DNA of 46,794 nt from Planctomycetota bacterium (GCA_020057085.1 JAGVGO010000246.1:1-46794); one strand, 5' to 3'. Shown: positions 15,577 to 25,321, counted from the first letter of the stretch. The notes: a model not told the origin generated them from the letters alone. Program-made: numbers and translations.

Positions 15577-17403
15577 ATGAGTGACAAACTGTCTTCATTG
15601 AGATTGAGAAGGACAACACGCTCTCGTCGGCATGAAACCAACCGAGGTTTTACCTTGATAGAGCTGATGGTCGTGTGCGCTATCTTCGGTGTCATCGCGG
15701 CGATTATTCTGCCCAGCTTAGCCAAGGTAGTGGGAAAAAAGAAAAAGATGGAAGAGGAACGAGTACTGGCAGGCTCTCCTAAAGAGAGCATCGCTCCACG
15801 TGCATCATCTGCACTACGTGCGGCTGCCAAGGGCATGCTGCCGGTATTCAGCAGAGAGGACATCCGCATTGCGCTGTCTACCCAGGAACATCGTATCGGT
15901 ATGGATGTCTACACTCGCTTCGAAGCGAGCTACCACGGCCAATTTGTCATGCTGCACAGCAGCGACAAAGAAGAAACGGTACGTCTCGATTTTTCGTTCC
16001 CGGAGAGTACCACAGAAGCCAGGGACGTTTCGCTCAAACTGAGTACCGGGGCGGCGCTGGCCGAGCCGCAGGGTGTGGTGTACGACGAGGCAGGCATCTT
16101 TTGGAGCGGCCCGCTTCCAGGCAACACGGAAGTGAAAGCGGAAGTCTCTTTCATTGCCCAGGGGCGCGATAGTTTCGTCTATCGCCTGCCCGCCACCAGT
16201 CGTACACGTGTGGTGCAGCTTACGCTTGCAATTCAGGGAAACCCTGCCATTGTCATTCCAGACCACGCACTGCAGCCGACCAGCACCAGCAGCGAGCAAA
16301 TCGTGTGGCAATTCAACAACCTCGTCAGCGACCGCGCCATTGTCATCGAGCTGCCGGGCGCCCAAAGCCCGCTTGGCAGAGCAATGCTGTTGTGCAAGCT
16401 GGTCGGCATGGCGGTGCTGCTGTTCGGCGCTGGTTTCTGGTATCTGTCGGAACTTTACAAACCCGGTTTGCTGCATGCTTTTCGCTGGGCACACTTCTTT
16501 TTGCTGGCACTCAACTATTCCCTGTTTTTCGTGGTGTTCGGCGTACTCGGCTTCCGCGGCAACACCACCACCTGGTCGGCCATCGCCATCGCTGCGTTGC
16601 TGTCGCTGCCGCTGCTCATGCTGCACGTCACGGGTGTCATCCATGCCCACTTCGCTTTCACCAGAACATTGCCGCTGGCCATTTTTACCCTGGGCCTTGT
16701 CATCAACGGCGTCTACGGCGGAGAGCTGCGCGACTATGTGTTCCTTGGCGCTGCCGTCATCTCTATCGCCTTTGTCACGGTGACCTTCCGACGCTGGGCA
16801 ACACATCGCGAAGAATGGGTAAAGAGTCTCGAAAACAACCTGGTCGCAAGGATCAAAGCATTTGCCGACCGCATCACCACCGCCCGGGAACTTGACAAAC
16901 AGGCTGGAACCGCACTCCAGCAAAGCGACACTGGAAGCCTCGGCGCGCTGCGCACCAGTGTCGAGAAAGCGTGGCAATATCTGATCAAGCAATGCCAGGA
17001 ATATGACAGCCTGTCGTTCGATGCGGCCAAGATGGTGACGATAAGCAACAACTATCAGCGCAACTATCAGCGCAATACTCTGGGTGATCGCATGGTATTC
17101 CTGGAAGGCTGCCTCTTCGATGCCAGAAAAAATCTGGAGACCGCCTTGCGCCAGCTCGTGGACGCGCGCGAATCGCTCAAAGCCAAAGGCGGGCAAAGCG
17201 TGCCCGGCAAGACACATTGCGCGGTCTGCGGCCATGCCGGCGAAGCCACGCCGTTCTGCCCGCACTGCGGCGCCCAGCGTCCGCTCAATCTGGTGTGCGG
17301 CAAATGCGGTGACGCCCTGCGCCTGCCACTGCATATGATGGACAAGAATTTAATCAAAAACCCGATCCATTGCCTCTCCTGTGGCGAGCCGTACAGTTTG
17401 TAA
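15577..17403 (+). CDS. Prepilin-type N-terminus fused to a polytopic membrane domain and double zinc ribbon
   Basis: A 608-aa protein. Residues 23-48 are a class III/type IV prepilin signal: RG|FTLIELMVVCAIFGVIAA, with cleavage expected after Gly24 and the conserved Glu at +5 (Glu29). A ~190-residue beta-rich soluble segment follows. At least five hydrophobic segments come next (~270-415: MLLCKLVGMAVLLFGAGFW, FFLLALNYSLFFVVFG, AIAIAALLSLPLLMLHV and others). A helical, charged region spans ~415-535. The C-terminal ~60 residues have eight cysteines in CxxC pairs (CAVCG, CPHCG, CGKCG, CLSCG), a double zinc ribbon. True pilins are single-pass proteins, so this architecture is unusual. Whether PilD-type peptidase processes it is untested. 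AAAGG precedes the ATG. Confidence 0.85.
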   Translation: MSDKLSSLRLRRTTRSRRHETNRGFTLIELMVVCAIFGVIAAIILPSLAKVVGKKKKMEEERVLAGSPKESIAPRASSALRAAAKGMLPVFSREDIRIALSTQEHRIGMDVYTRFEASYHGQFVMLHSSDKEETVRLDFSFPESTTEARDVSLKLSTGAALAEPQGVVYDEAGIFWSGPLPGNTEVKAEVSFIAQGRDSFVYRLPATSRTRVVQLTLAIQGNPAIVIPDHALQPTSTSSEQIVWQFNNLVSDRAIVIELPGAQSPLGRAMLLCKLVGMAVLLFGAGFWYLSELYKPGLLHAFRWAHFFLLALNYSLFFVVFGVLGFRGNTTTWSAIAIAALLSLPLLMLHVTGVIHAHFAFTRTLPLAIFTLGLVINGVYGGELRDYVFLGAAVISIAFVTVTFRRWATHREEWVKSLENNLVARIKAFADRITTARELDKQAGTALQQSDTGSLGALRTSVEKAWQYLIKQCQEYDSLSFDAAKMVTISNNYQRNYQRNTLGDRMVFLEGCLFDARKNLETALRQLVDARESLKAKGGQSVPGKTHCAVCGHAGEATPFCPHCGAQRPLNLVCGKCGDALRLPLHMMDKNLIKNPIHCLSCGEPYSL

Positions 17404-17478
17404 AGAAGAAAGCCATGCAGCGAAAACTGCCGTCTCGTCTGCGGTCTGCGAAATGTGTTTTGGGCAAAGAGGAGAAAA

Positions 17479-19656
17479 ATGTTGAATGATTTGAACGATA
17501 GAACAATGTTGAATGACAAGCCTGCTATCCTGGCGGTTGACGACTGTTCCGTATCGCTGACGCTGTTGGTCAACTTACTGAGTCCGCTGGGTTACCAGGT
17601 ACGTACGGCCGACAGCGGCGAACTGGCATTGGCCGCCGTGGCCGCCAACCCGCCGGACCTGATTCTGCTCGATGTCCGCATGCCGGGCATTGACGGGCTT
17701 GAAGTGTGCCGGCGGCTCAAGGCGCGCCCTGAGTCGCGGCACATTCCTGTCATCTTGATAAGTGCGTTTGCCGAAGTGAAAGAATGGGTGGCGGGTCTGC
17801 AACTGGGCGCGGCCGACTACATCACCAAGCCATTTCAAGCCGAGGAACTGCTGGCGCGCGTCCAGACTCACCTGGCTTTGCAGTGTGCCCATGTGTCGCT
17901 CGCACAACAGGCGGCTGCACTCCAGGCGCATGTGGCGGAGATCGAACGCATGAACCGGCTGTATGCCACCCTGAGCCAGGCCAACCAGACCATCGCCCGC
18001 TGCAAGTCGCTCGCGGAGTTGTTTCCCAACCTCTGCCGCGTGGCGGTCGAGTTTGGCCAGTTCAAGATGGCCTGGATTGGCTTGCGAATCGCCGGCAGAG
18101 ATCGAGTGAGTGCCTTTGCTCGCTATGCAGCGCCGCAGGACGCGCCCCTCGCGTTGCCCTGCCAGGACTGCCAGGACTGCGGCTGCAGTATCACTGTCGA
18201 AGCCGTGCGCACCGGCCGCCCTTGCTTGAGCAACGACTTACAACACGACGAACGCACAGCCTGCTGCCATGCGGTATTGTTCCAACTCGGCGTCCGCTCC
18301 TGCGCCGCCTTCCCGTTCCACCTTCATGGCGAGGCGTGTGGCACATTCGCCCTCTGTTCGGCCGAGGCAGACTTCTTCAACGCAGCCGAGGTGTATCTGT
18401 TGGAAGAAGTGTGCCTCGACATCTCTTATGCCATGGAAAACATCAAGCGAGAAGAGCAGCGTCAACAGGCGGAGGCAGATCGGGAGAAGCTGCAAGCGCA
18501 GTTAATCCAGTCCCAGAAGATGGAAGCGGTCGGGCGACTGGCCGGCGGCGTGGCGCACGACTTCAACAACATGTTGAGCGTCATCCTGGGACAAACAGAG
18601 ATGGCTCTCATAAATATGGAGCCGTCCGGGCCGCTCTTTTCTCGCCTGATGGAAATCCACAAAGCCGCCGAGCGTTCCGCCAATCTGACCCGGCAACTGC
18701 TGGCCTTTGCCCGCAAGCAGACCATCGCGCCCAAGGTACTCGACCTGAACGAGACACTGGAAGGGATGCTCAAGATGCTGCGGCGGCTCATCGGTGAAGA
18801 CATCGTGCTGGCCTGGCTGCCGGCCGACGGTCTTTGGCCGGTCAAGGTGGATCCGTCGCAAATAGACCAGATACTTGCCAACTTGTGCGTCAACGCCCGC
18901 GATGCCATCTCCGGCGTGGGCAAAGTGACTATCGAAACGAGAAACGTCGTTCTTGACGAGGCTTATTGCGCCGAGCATGTGGAGTGCGTTCCCGGCGACT
19001 ACGTTCTGTTGGCCGTGGACGACAACGGCTGCGGCATGGACAAGGAGACGCTAGGCAAGCTGTTCGAACCGTTTTTCACTACCAAAGAAATGGGAAAAGG
19101 CACCGGCCTCGGGCTGGCCACAGTCTACGGCATCGTCAAGCAGAACAAAGGTTTTATCAATGTTTACAGCGAACCGGGCCAAGGCGCGACCTTCAAAATT
19201 TACCTGCCACGCCACCTCAGCGAGGTCGAGCGGGTGCAGGATGAAGCTCCGACGGCGCTGGTCCGCGGCCACGAAACGATCTTGCTGGTGGAAGACGAAC
19301 CGTCATTACTGGAAATGACCCAGGCCATGCTCGAAAGCCTCGGCTACACCGTGCAGGCCGCCGCCACGCCGAGCGCGGCCATGCACATGGCAAAGGAACA
19401 CGCCAGCCACATCCGGCTGCTCATAAGCGACGTGGTCATGCCTGAGAAGAACGGACGGGAGCTGGCAAAAGATCTGACGGTACTCAATCCGAGCTTAGAG
19501 TGCCTGTTCATGTCCGGCTACACTGCTAACGCCATTGCCCACCACGGGGTACTCGACGAGGGTGTCCATTTCATCCCGAAGCCGTTCTCCTTGAAGACAC
19601 TGGCCGCCAAGGTGCGCGAGGTGCTGGATTACGGTAAGCAGCAACGACCAAGTTGA
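17479..19656 (+). CDS. Hybrid sensor histidine kinase: REC-GAF-HisKA-HATPase-REC
   Basis: A 725-aa cytoplasmic hybrid kinase. The ATG at 17479 follows AGAGGAG by six bases and is preferred to the upstream GTG. Order: receiver 15-133 (VDD, Asp65 in LLDVRMPG, Lys117 in TKPF); GAF-type sensor ~170-320; HisKA with phospho-His360 in GGVAHDFNN; HATPase_c ~460-578 (N-box LCVNARDA, DDNGCGM, EPFFTTK, KGTGLGLATVYG); second receiver ~600-720 (VEDEP, Asp651 in LISDVVMPEKNG, IPKPF). The GAF region has an odd cysteine cluster, CQDCQDCGC (Cys228/231/234/236), plus Cys262-Cys263. With no transmembrane segment it should sense a cytoplasmic cue. Downstream effectors are not identifiable. Confidence 0.92.
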   Translation: MLNDLNDRTMLNDKPAILAVDDCSVSLTLLVNLLSPLGYQVRTADSGELALAAVAANPPDLILLDVRMPGIDGLEVCRRLKARPESRHIPVILISAFAEVKEWVAGLQLGAADYITKPFQAEELLARVQTHLALQCAHVSLAQQAAALQAHVAEIERMNRLYATLSQANQTIARCKSLAELFPNLCRVAVEFGQFKMAWIGLRIAGRDRVSAFARYAAPQDAPLALPCQDCQDCGCSITVEAVRTGRPCLSNDLQHDERTACCHAVLFQLGVRSCAAFPFHLHGEACGTFALCSAEADFFNAAEVYLLEEVCLDISYAMENIKREEQRQQAEADREKLQAQLIQSQKMEAVGRLAGGVAHDFNNMLSVILGQTEMALINMEPSGPLFSRLMEIHKAAERSANLTRQLLAFARKQTIAPKVLDLNETLEGMLKMLRRLIGEDIVLAWLPADGLWPVKVDPSQIDQILANLCVNARDAISGVGKVTIETRNVVLDEAYCAEHVECVPGDYVLLAVDDNGCGMDKETLGKLFEPFFTTKEMGKGTGLGLATVYGIVKQNKGFINVYSEPGQGATFKIYLPRHLSEVERVQDEAPTALVRGHETILLVEDEPSLLEMTQAMLESLGYTVQAAATPSAAMHMAKEHASHIRLLISDVVMPEKNGRELAKDLTVLNPSLECLFMSGYTANAIAHHGVLDEGVHFIPKPFSLKTLAAKVREVLDYGKQQRPS

Positions 19657-19724
19657 GCGGCTATTTGTTTTTGCAACCAAAAGCAGCCAAGACAGGGTCA
19701 TTTTCATTTCATATGATCGCCGGT

Positions 19725-22700
19725 TTATTTGTATGGGTTCTCAGGGACTTCTTTGAGGCAACGGAAACCAACGTCGGCGAACCATTTGACAGGCTTGCGC
19801 TGCGACGCGCTGAAAGCTTGCATACGCAGCCACAGCTCGGCATAAGAGCCACCTTTGATCGGCGCAAACTCCTCCTTCGGGTCTTTATTGGCGTCGCCTA
19901 TTTTCTCCTGCTGACACCATTCAGCCACGTTGCCGGCCATGCCCACAATGCCAAACCACGACACGTCACCCGGAAATTCATCAACACGTGCAATTTCGCG
20001 TGTGGTTAGCTGGCTCGACGGTCGGTAATTGGCCTTGAAACTATGTTTCTTCTCATTGTAAGGCGCTTCATCGCCCCACGGATATCTGCGGCCGTCGCTA
20101 CTGCGCGCGGCATATTCCCACTGCTCTACCGTAGGTAGTTGTTTGCCTGCCCATTTGGCGTAAGCCTCAGCTTCATAGTATGTGACGTCGTTGACCGGTA
20201 AATTTTCCTCTTCGCCTGACAGTTTGCGAGCGAGCCAAGGCAGACGTCGCGGGCCTTTGCGTGCTTCGGCAAGCCATTCCTTGCCTTCCTTGCTCCACCA
20301 CAGAGGCAGATTTTGCTCTTCGTAGCCGCCGCTTTTCACAAAGCGGAAAAATTCTTTGCGCGTCAGCTCATGACGATCCATGTAGAATCCTTGCATCTGC
20401 TTCTCTTTAGCAGGGAATTCAGGATCATGAGGATTGCCTAAAACAGCTTTGCCGGCAGGTACGTACACCATCTCTTGCGGGCGGTTCAGGTCCTGCCAAT
20501 TTTTCTGTAAAAACTCTTTGCTGCCTGCATGCTGCGGCTGTATCCGCAGTGCCAGTTCAAAACAGGAGTAAGCCAGAAGCTGATCTTGTCGGCGATAATA
20601 TTCTTTGCCGAGCAGATAGCACAATTCAGACATCTGTTCGCATGTTTTACCGCTATCCACGATGACGCCCACTTGCGGCTTAGGCTGTTCTTCTTTGGCC
20701 TTTAGCGTCTCCAGTTTCTTGATTTCCTGACCATACAGGGCAGCGCATTTCTTGCTTTCCATATGTTCCGGATCGAATTGCAATGCCACTTCCATGCTGG
20801 CCAGAGCGACGTACGGTTCATTATACAAGTATGATTTTTCGCCGAGCTGGTAGCACAACTGTGCCAGGATTTTCTTGTCAACTTCGCCCTTTACCGGTTT
20901 GCTCTCCGTCTTGCCATCATTGGGTTTGATCGGCAACGGTTCATCTTTGCCGGGGACAGCGCCAATGGTCATGCCTTGTTGGAACAACTGACGCATTCTT
21001 TCGCCGATTTCAACCATGTTGGTGCGCAGTTGCGATGCACCGATGCGCAGGTCGGTGTCTATCTGGTAGGTTTTCTCTTCGAGATTCTTGACACGGCCTT
21101 TCAGAGTCTCCACCGTGTTGCTCACATTCAAGTCCTGGCTGGAGAACTGTTTGTCCAGTTTGGCAAGTTCGCCTTCGAGGTGGGTAGTGCGGTCGCTGAG
21201 CTTACCCATATCCTGGCGTGATTCCTTGTCGCGTTCTTTGGCTGTTTGTTCCAGTTTCTTTTCAAGCTCGGTGAGCTTGCCGCCAAATTTGTCCTCCGCT
21301 GTGTTTACAGCTTTGCTCTGTTCGTCATCGCGTTTGTCCAGCTTTTCCAGCTTGGCCTTGATTTCCATTTCAAAATCAAGTGAATCTTTGCGGTTCTTGA
21401 GGATATTGTCTTGCAGCGAACGACTGTCACCGTCCAGTTTTTTGTTTTGCGAAGAAAGTTTTTCGATGCTATCCTTGGCTGTTTTGATTTCGGTTTCCAG
21501 CACTTCACTGCGTTTGCTCTGTGCATTGTCAACTTCACGACTCTCTTTGAACTTGCTATTCAGGTCTTCGGCGGTACCTTGAATCTTTGCAGACTGTTTG
21601 TAAAGTTCGGCAATATCCTTTTCCTGTTTTTCGTCGCGTTTACCCGAATTGGCAAGTGACTCTCGCAGACTGACGGTTTCTTTCGTCAGCACTTCGTCCT
21701 GTTTACGCAAATTTTGCAGCTCGCCGTTGGTGTTGGTGTCCGCCTGTTTCAGGGAAGAGATATTGCTGCGCAATTCTTCCGAGGTGTTTTTGATGTCGTT
21801 GATGCTGCGTACGAATTCGAAATTCTGTTCACGGAATTTACTGAAATTCTGGTCGTTGGCGAGCTGTTTTTCTTTCACCTCATCACGTATCGTCTGTATC
21901 TGCTTGCCATACTGGTCACGGTTGGATTGGATGAGTTGGAAATAGGAACCACCTTCCGCTAAAGGCGGGGTGAGGGCTTCGAGTTTACGCACCTTGTCGC
22001 CCATTTCCTGAAAACGTGTATCGAGTGTGGCCAACTGCGTGAGACGAGTATCTATGGCTTTGACATTGCTTTCCAATGCGCCAAGCTGTTCGCGGCTCAA
22101 TTTGTCCTGTTGTTTGGCCAGGCTGGCGTTTGCCTCTTTGTTCGCGGCCACTTGCGTTTCGAGAGCCTTGTATTTTTCGGTCGTCTCGTCCAGTTGCGCC
22201 TGAAGTTTTTCCAGCTTCTTGTCCATGCTGGCCAACAGGTCGCCACGGCTCTCCCATTTCTGTAAGGCCGCCTCGAGAGTCTGTAGTTTACTTTCGTATC
22301 CTTTCTGCACGTCAGCGTTGGCTTGCAGACTCTTTTCCATCGTTTCCATGTAGGATGCCGCTTTGTCCCATTTTTGCGTCAGCTCGGAGGTGGGGACTCG
22401 CTTGTCAAGAGCCTGCACTGTACCTTGTACGGCTTTGACATCTTTGCCCATCTGGTCAACATTGTTTTCCAGGTTACGGATACCGGAAGTGAGAGGGTTG
22501 AGACTGCTGAGAGAGGCCAGTTTCTTTTGCTGCTGTTCTATCTCTTTGATTTTGTCTACCCAGATTCTCACTGGAACATAGTAACGAACCAGGCGGGCGG
22601 GGCGGCTGTTGTCGCTTTCGCCCTTCCAGGGATAATCGCTCAAATCTGATTTTACCTGTTTGGCCAGATTCCACATTGCCTCGGTCGGGAGGATCCATCC

Positions 22701-23060
22701 CGTGTGCATGGCGTATGCTCGTGCCTCGGCCAAGGAGATTCCTAACACGGGCTGGTCTTCGGTGCCCTGTGGCGGATTACCGGCACTCCATGTCCTGGGC
22801 GCATAATTTCCCTGGTTATCCTTGAATTTGCCCATATTTTGCAGAGTGTCGTAGTCCCAAAGATGACGCTTCAGGTAACCATTTCTCATAATAAAACCGA
22901 ATAAATAATCCTGGTTCGTGACCTCTGGAGAAAGGTAAAAAGCCTCAATGCGGATACCATCTACTTCTCCGCTGGGAATCAAGATCATTTCCTGGGCGCC
23001 GGCGCAGACAAGCAAGCCCAGCAGGCAAATTAAGGTTGTTAGAAACCACCTTGCTTCCAT
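19725..23060 (-). CDS. Exported coiled-coil protein with two FGE-sulfatase modules and TPRs
   Basis: A 1111-aa protein. Signal peptide 1-22 (LICLLGLLVCAGAQ). Residues ~23-165 are a first, incomplete FGE-sulfatase/SUMF1-type domain (EMILIPSG ... VTNQDYLFGF ... WILPTEAMWNLAK). Residues ~175-730 are a very long heptad-rich coiled coil. Two TPR-like pairs follow (~760-880; LGEKSYLYNEPYVALASMEV, and LGKEYYRRQDQLLAYSCFEL). The C-terminal ~880-1108 is a complete FGE-sulfatase fold: VPAGKAVLGNPHDPEF, LPTVEQWEYAARSSDGRRYP, GNVAEWC, IKGGSYAE and VGFRCL. Such domains are often non-catalytic, C-lectin-like binding modules. A rod carrying a binding head, outside the cytoplasm, is the likely design. It follows the membrane-fusion gene by 14 bp and is cotranscribed. 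Confidence 0.88.
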   Translation of the reverse strand: MEARWFLTTLICLLGLLVCAGAQEMILIPSGEVDGIRIEAFYLSPEVTNQDYLFGFIMRNGYLKRHLWDYDTLQNMGKFKDNQGNYAPRTWSAGNPPQGTEDQPVLGISLAEARAYAMHTGWILPTEAMWNLAKQVKSDLSDYPWKGESDNSRPARLVRYYVPVRIWVDKIKEIEQQQKKLASLSSLNPLTSGIRNLENNVDQMGKDVKAVQGTVQALDKRVPTSELTQKWDKAASYMETMEKSLQANADVQKGYESKLQTLEAALQKWESRGDLLASMDKKLEKLQAQLDETTEKYKALETQVAANKEANASLAKQQDKLSREQLGALESNVKAIDTRLTQLATLDTRFQEMGDKVRKLEALTPPLAEGGSYFQLIQSNRDQYGKQIQTIRDEVKEKQLANDQNFSKFREQNFEFVRSINDIKNTSEELRSNISSLKQADTNTNGELQNLRKQDEVLTKETVSLRESLANSGKRDEKQEKDIAELYKQSAKIQGTAEDLNSKFKESREVDNAQSKRSEVLETEIKTAKDSIEKLSSQNKKLDGDSRSLQDNILKNRKDSLDFEMEIKAKLEKLDKRDDEQSKAVNTAEDKFGGKLTELEKKLEQTAKERDKESRQDMGKLSDRTTHLEGELAKLDKQFSSQDLNVSNTVETLKGRVKNLEEKTYQIDTDLRIGASQLRTNMVEIGERMRQLFQQGMTIGAVPGKDEPLPIKPNDGKTESKPVKGEVDKKILAQLCYQLGEKSYLYNEPYVALASMEVALQFDPEHMESKKCAALYGQEIKKLETLKAKEEQPKPQVGVIVDSGKTCEQMSELCYLLGKEYYRRQDQLLAYSCFELALRIQPQHAGSKEFLQKNWQDLNRPQEMVYVPAGKAVLGNPHDPEFPAKEKQMQGFYMDRHELTRKEFFRFVKSGGYEEQNLPLWWSKEGKEWLAEARKGPRRLPWLARKLSGEEENLPVNDVTYYEAEAYAKWAGKQLPTVEQWEYAARSSDGRRYPWGDEAPYNEKKHSFKANYRPSSQLTTREIARVDEFPGDVSWFGIVGMAGNVAEWCQQEKIGDANKDPKEEFAPIKGGSYAELWLRMQAFSASQRKPVKWFADVGFRCLKEVPENPYK

Positions 23061-23074
23061 AATTGTCCCTCTCT

Positions 23075-25153
23075 TTACTCATTTTGCACAATCACTGTTT
23101 GTCCGTTTCGCAAATCTTTAAGTTGTTTATTTTTTGGAGATACGATCTGGCGAATTACTAAATCTCCCTTGAAAATATCACCGGTTACCGGCCATAAGTT
23201 GTCATTGCTCTTGTCTGGCCGCACTTCACATTTGTATACTTTGTTATCTGCTTTGGTTTTGAGGACAAAGCTACGTTGCGCCTCCTGGATTACTGCTTCG
23301 CGAGGCACTTCGAGGATGCCCTGGTACTGTTTCTGGTATTGCAGCATAATTTTGCTGCCTTGTTTTACTTCATAGTCGGCCGGATTTACCAGTGCACTGA
23401 TGCGCCAGGTAACGGGCGTAGTGCCACGATCCTGGTAGATCTTATCTATCGTGCCCGTGAGAGTTTTCTCTTCCCATTTCAATTGAATCGCCTCCCCACT
23501 CTTCCAATCCAGGGCATCGCCTTCCGGTACTATAAATTCGGCTTGTAGCAGAGAGATTTCCACCAAAGGCTGTTGTGCCGCTACGGTGGTGTCGGAGGCT
23601 ACCAACCATTTGCGGATGACACCTTGTTGTGTAGCCATGAAAGTGGTCTTTTTGCCCTCTTCCCTGCTTTTTTCGGCTATACTTTTCTCCAGCTCATGGA
23701 TTTGCTGAGTCATTTGTGTTTCTTGGCGAGTGAGAAGATTGTTCAGGACTTGGCGATGTTGAGAGACATCCGCAGGTAACTCTTTTTCATAGTTTTTTTT
23801 CATTTCTTGATATTTTTGCAAATAGGCCTGGAATTCTTGGGTCGCCTTTTTGTACTCTCTCTCGTATTGTTGTTTTTCGTCTGGTTTTTTAGCCGCACTC
23901 AATTGTTTTTTCAAAGCCTGGGAGGTGCTGGAAGCTTTGGCGGTATTTGCTATCAACTCTTTGTGCGCTACCGCGGACTGTAAACGGCTTTGGCAACCGG
24001 CCATTTGCTTCTCCAATTCCTGAATCTGCCGAGTATCGGCTTCCTGCCACAAACTGGCGAGAGGAGTACCCACCTTCACCATCGTCCCGGCAGGCAACAA
24101 TTCTACGATTTTACCGGCTACCGGAGCATTGAGGCTCGTCATCTGTGCAGCAGGCAAAATTCCTTCTGACTGGCGGTCGCGCGCGATTGATTTTTCTTCA
24201 ATCTGATATAACTTCACTTTGACATTGGCGAGATCTGTCTGTTGTTTGGAGAAAAAAATAAAAAAAGCCAATACGGCAAACGCCAGGGTACCGGCCGCCA
24301 CAGTGCCGAAACTTTTTACTTTTTTGCGCCGTTGGCTTTCATCAATAGCCAGAGAGCGAGAGCTTTTATTGCCCGATGTGGAATCACTGCTGGCAATGTC
24401 TTCGCCGGTACTTTCCGCTAGATCCCAGGCTTCTTCAATAGCTTGATCTCGTGCATCGTATGGCGAAATATTCATCTCCGAATCAGTGAACAGCTCTTCC
24501 ATTTCTTTGTCACGTGGCAATACCTGATCTTTGGATTCAAATAACAGTTCACCGGTTTCCAGTAAATCATCTCCGCTTTCACGTTCAAATACCAGCTCTT
24601 CGGTGTCTGCCTTGATAGCATCGTAATTTTTGGGAACTCGTTCTTTATGTTGGTGGTAAATATCCAGCAAAGGTTGTTGGATATTTGTGTCGTTTGGTAG
24701 ACCGAGAAGCGATTTCGTTTCTGATGGTTGATTGTTCGCAATGACAGGTTTTTCATCTTTATCGGCAGCCTTTTCGCCAAGAAACATAAATCCAGTCTGT
24801 TCTTTCTCAGGAGTAGACGGCGACTCTGATATATCTTCTCCTATTTCACCATCTTCACCCATAGCAAACAAAGGTTTTGGGGTCTCTTCCTCTTCCGCTG
24901 TGTCTTCGCTATTCTTTTCGTCATCTTCGACTATTTCTTCTATTAGCAGAGCATCTCCTTCCTTGTGCGCGACAATCGTGTCTTGGTCCATTTTACTCAT
25001 TTTGAGAAGCTCGATATCTTCCTTGAGGAATTTAATCTTGTCTCCCTCACGGAAGGCTTTCACTTCCCCTTCCTGCATCATTCTTTCCAGTTGCTCGCGT
25101 TCCATCTGGAGCTCTCGGAGTACCTCATTAAAAGAATAAAATTCTTGTCCCAT
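23075..25153 (-). CDS. HTH domain fused through an acidic linker to a HlyD-type membrane-fusion protein
   Basis: A 692-aa protein; AGGGGAG five bases before the ATG at 25153 fixes the start. Residues ~4-52 look like a MerR/excisionase-type winged helix (SFNEVLRELQMEREQLERMM, then EGEVKAFREGDKIKFLKEDIELL). Residues ~55-275 are acidic and low complexity. A single membrane segment spans ~283-302 (TVAAGTLAFAVLAFFIFF). After it come a lipoyl/barrel-sandwich half (APVAGKIVELLPAGTMVKVG), a ~150-residue coiled-coil hairpin, the second half (TQQGVIRKWLVASDTTVAAQ), and a beta-barrel as in HlyD/RND adaptors. Membrane-fusion proteins work with inner-membrane exporters, but none is encoded nearby. The FGE-coiled-coil gene is the next gene of the operon. 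Confidence 0.85.
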   Translation of the reverse strand: MGQEFYSFNEVLRELQMEREQLERMMQEGEVKAFREGDKIKFLKEDIELLKMSKMDQDTIVAHKEGDALLIEEIVEDDEKNSEDTAEEEETPKPLFAMGEDGEIGEDISESPSTPEKEQTGFMFLGEKAADKDEKPVIANNQPSETKSLLGLPNDTNIQQPLLDIYHQHKERVPKNYDAIKADTEELVFERESGDDLLETGELLFESKDQVLPRDKEMEELFTDSEMNISPYDARDQAIEEAWDLAESTGEDIASSDSTSGNKSSRSLAIDESQRRKKVKSFGTVAAGTLAFAVLAFFIFFSKQQTDLANVKVKLYQIEEKSIARDRQSEGILPAAQMTSLNAPVAGKIVELLPAGTMVKVGTPLASLWQEADTRQIQELEKQMAGCQSRLQSAVAHKELIANTAKASSTSQALKKQLSAAKKPDEKQQYEREYKKATQEFQAYLQKYQEMKKNYEKELPADVSQHRQVLNNLLTRQETQMTQQIHELEKSIAEKSREEGKKTTFMATQQGVIRKWLVASDTTVAAQQPLVEISLLQAEFIVPEGDALDWKSGEAIQLKWEEKTLTGTIDKIYQDRGTTPVTWRISALVNPADYEVKQGSKIMLQYQKQYQGILEVPREAVIQEAQRSFVLKTKADNKVYKCEVRPDKSNDNLWPVTGDIFKGDLVIRQIVSPKNKQLKDLRNGQTVIVQNE

Positions 25154-25321
25154 GAAACTCCCCTCAATTTGTGCTGAGTACCACGTCAAGCATGTCGGAT
25201 ATGTCGTCTTAAGATGATAAATTCCATAATCTTGCAATATATTATATATACTTTATTATAGCATGAATTTGTATGGAAATCGAGAAAATTCTTGTGGCAA
25301 AAATAATCTTGATGCGTTGCA

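Noticed and set aside
15814-17334. 506-codon minus-strand ORF opposite the prepilin-like gene
   Set aside because: It lies antisense to a gene with prepilin, membrane and zinc-ribbon signatures. Its composition (many His, Arg, Gln) is typical of a shadow frame in a GC-rich gene.
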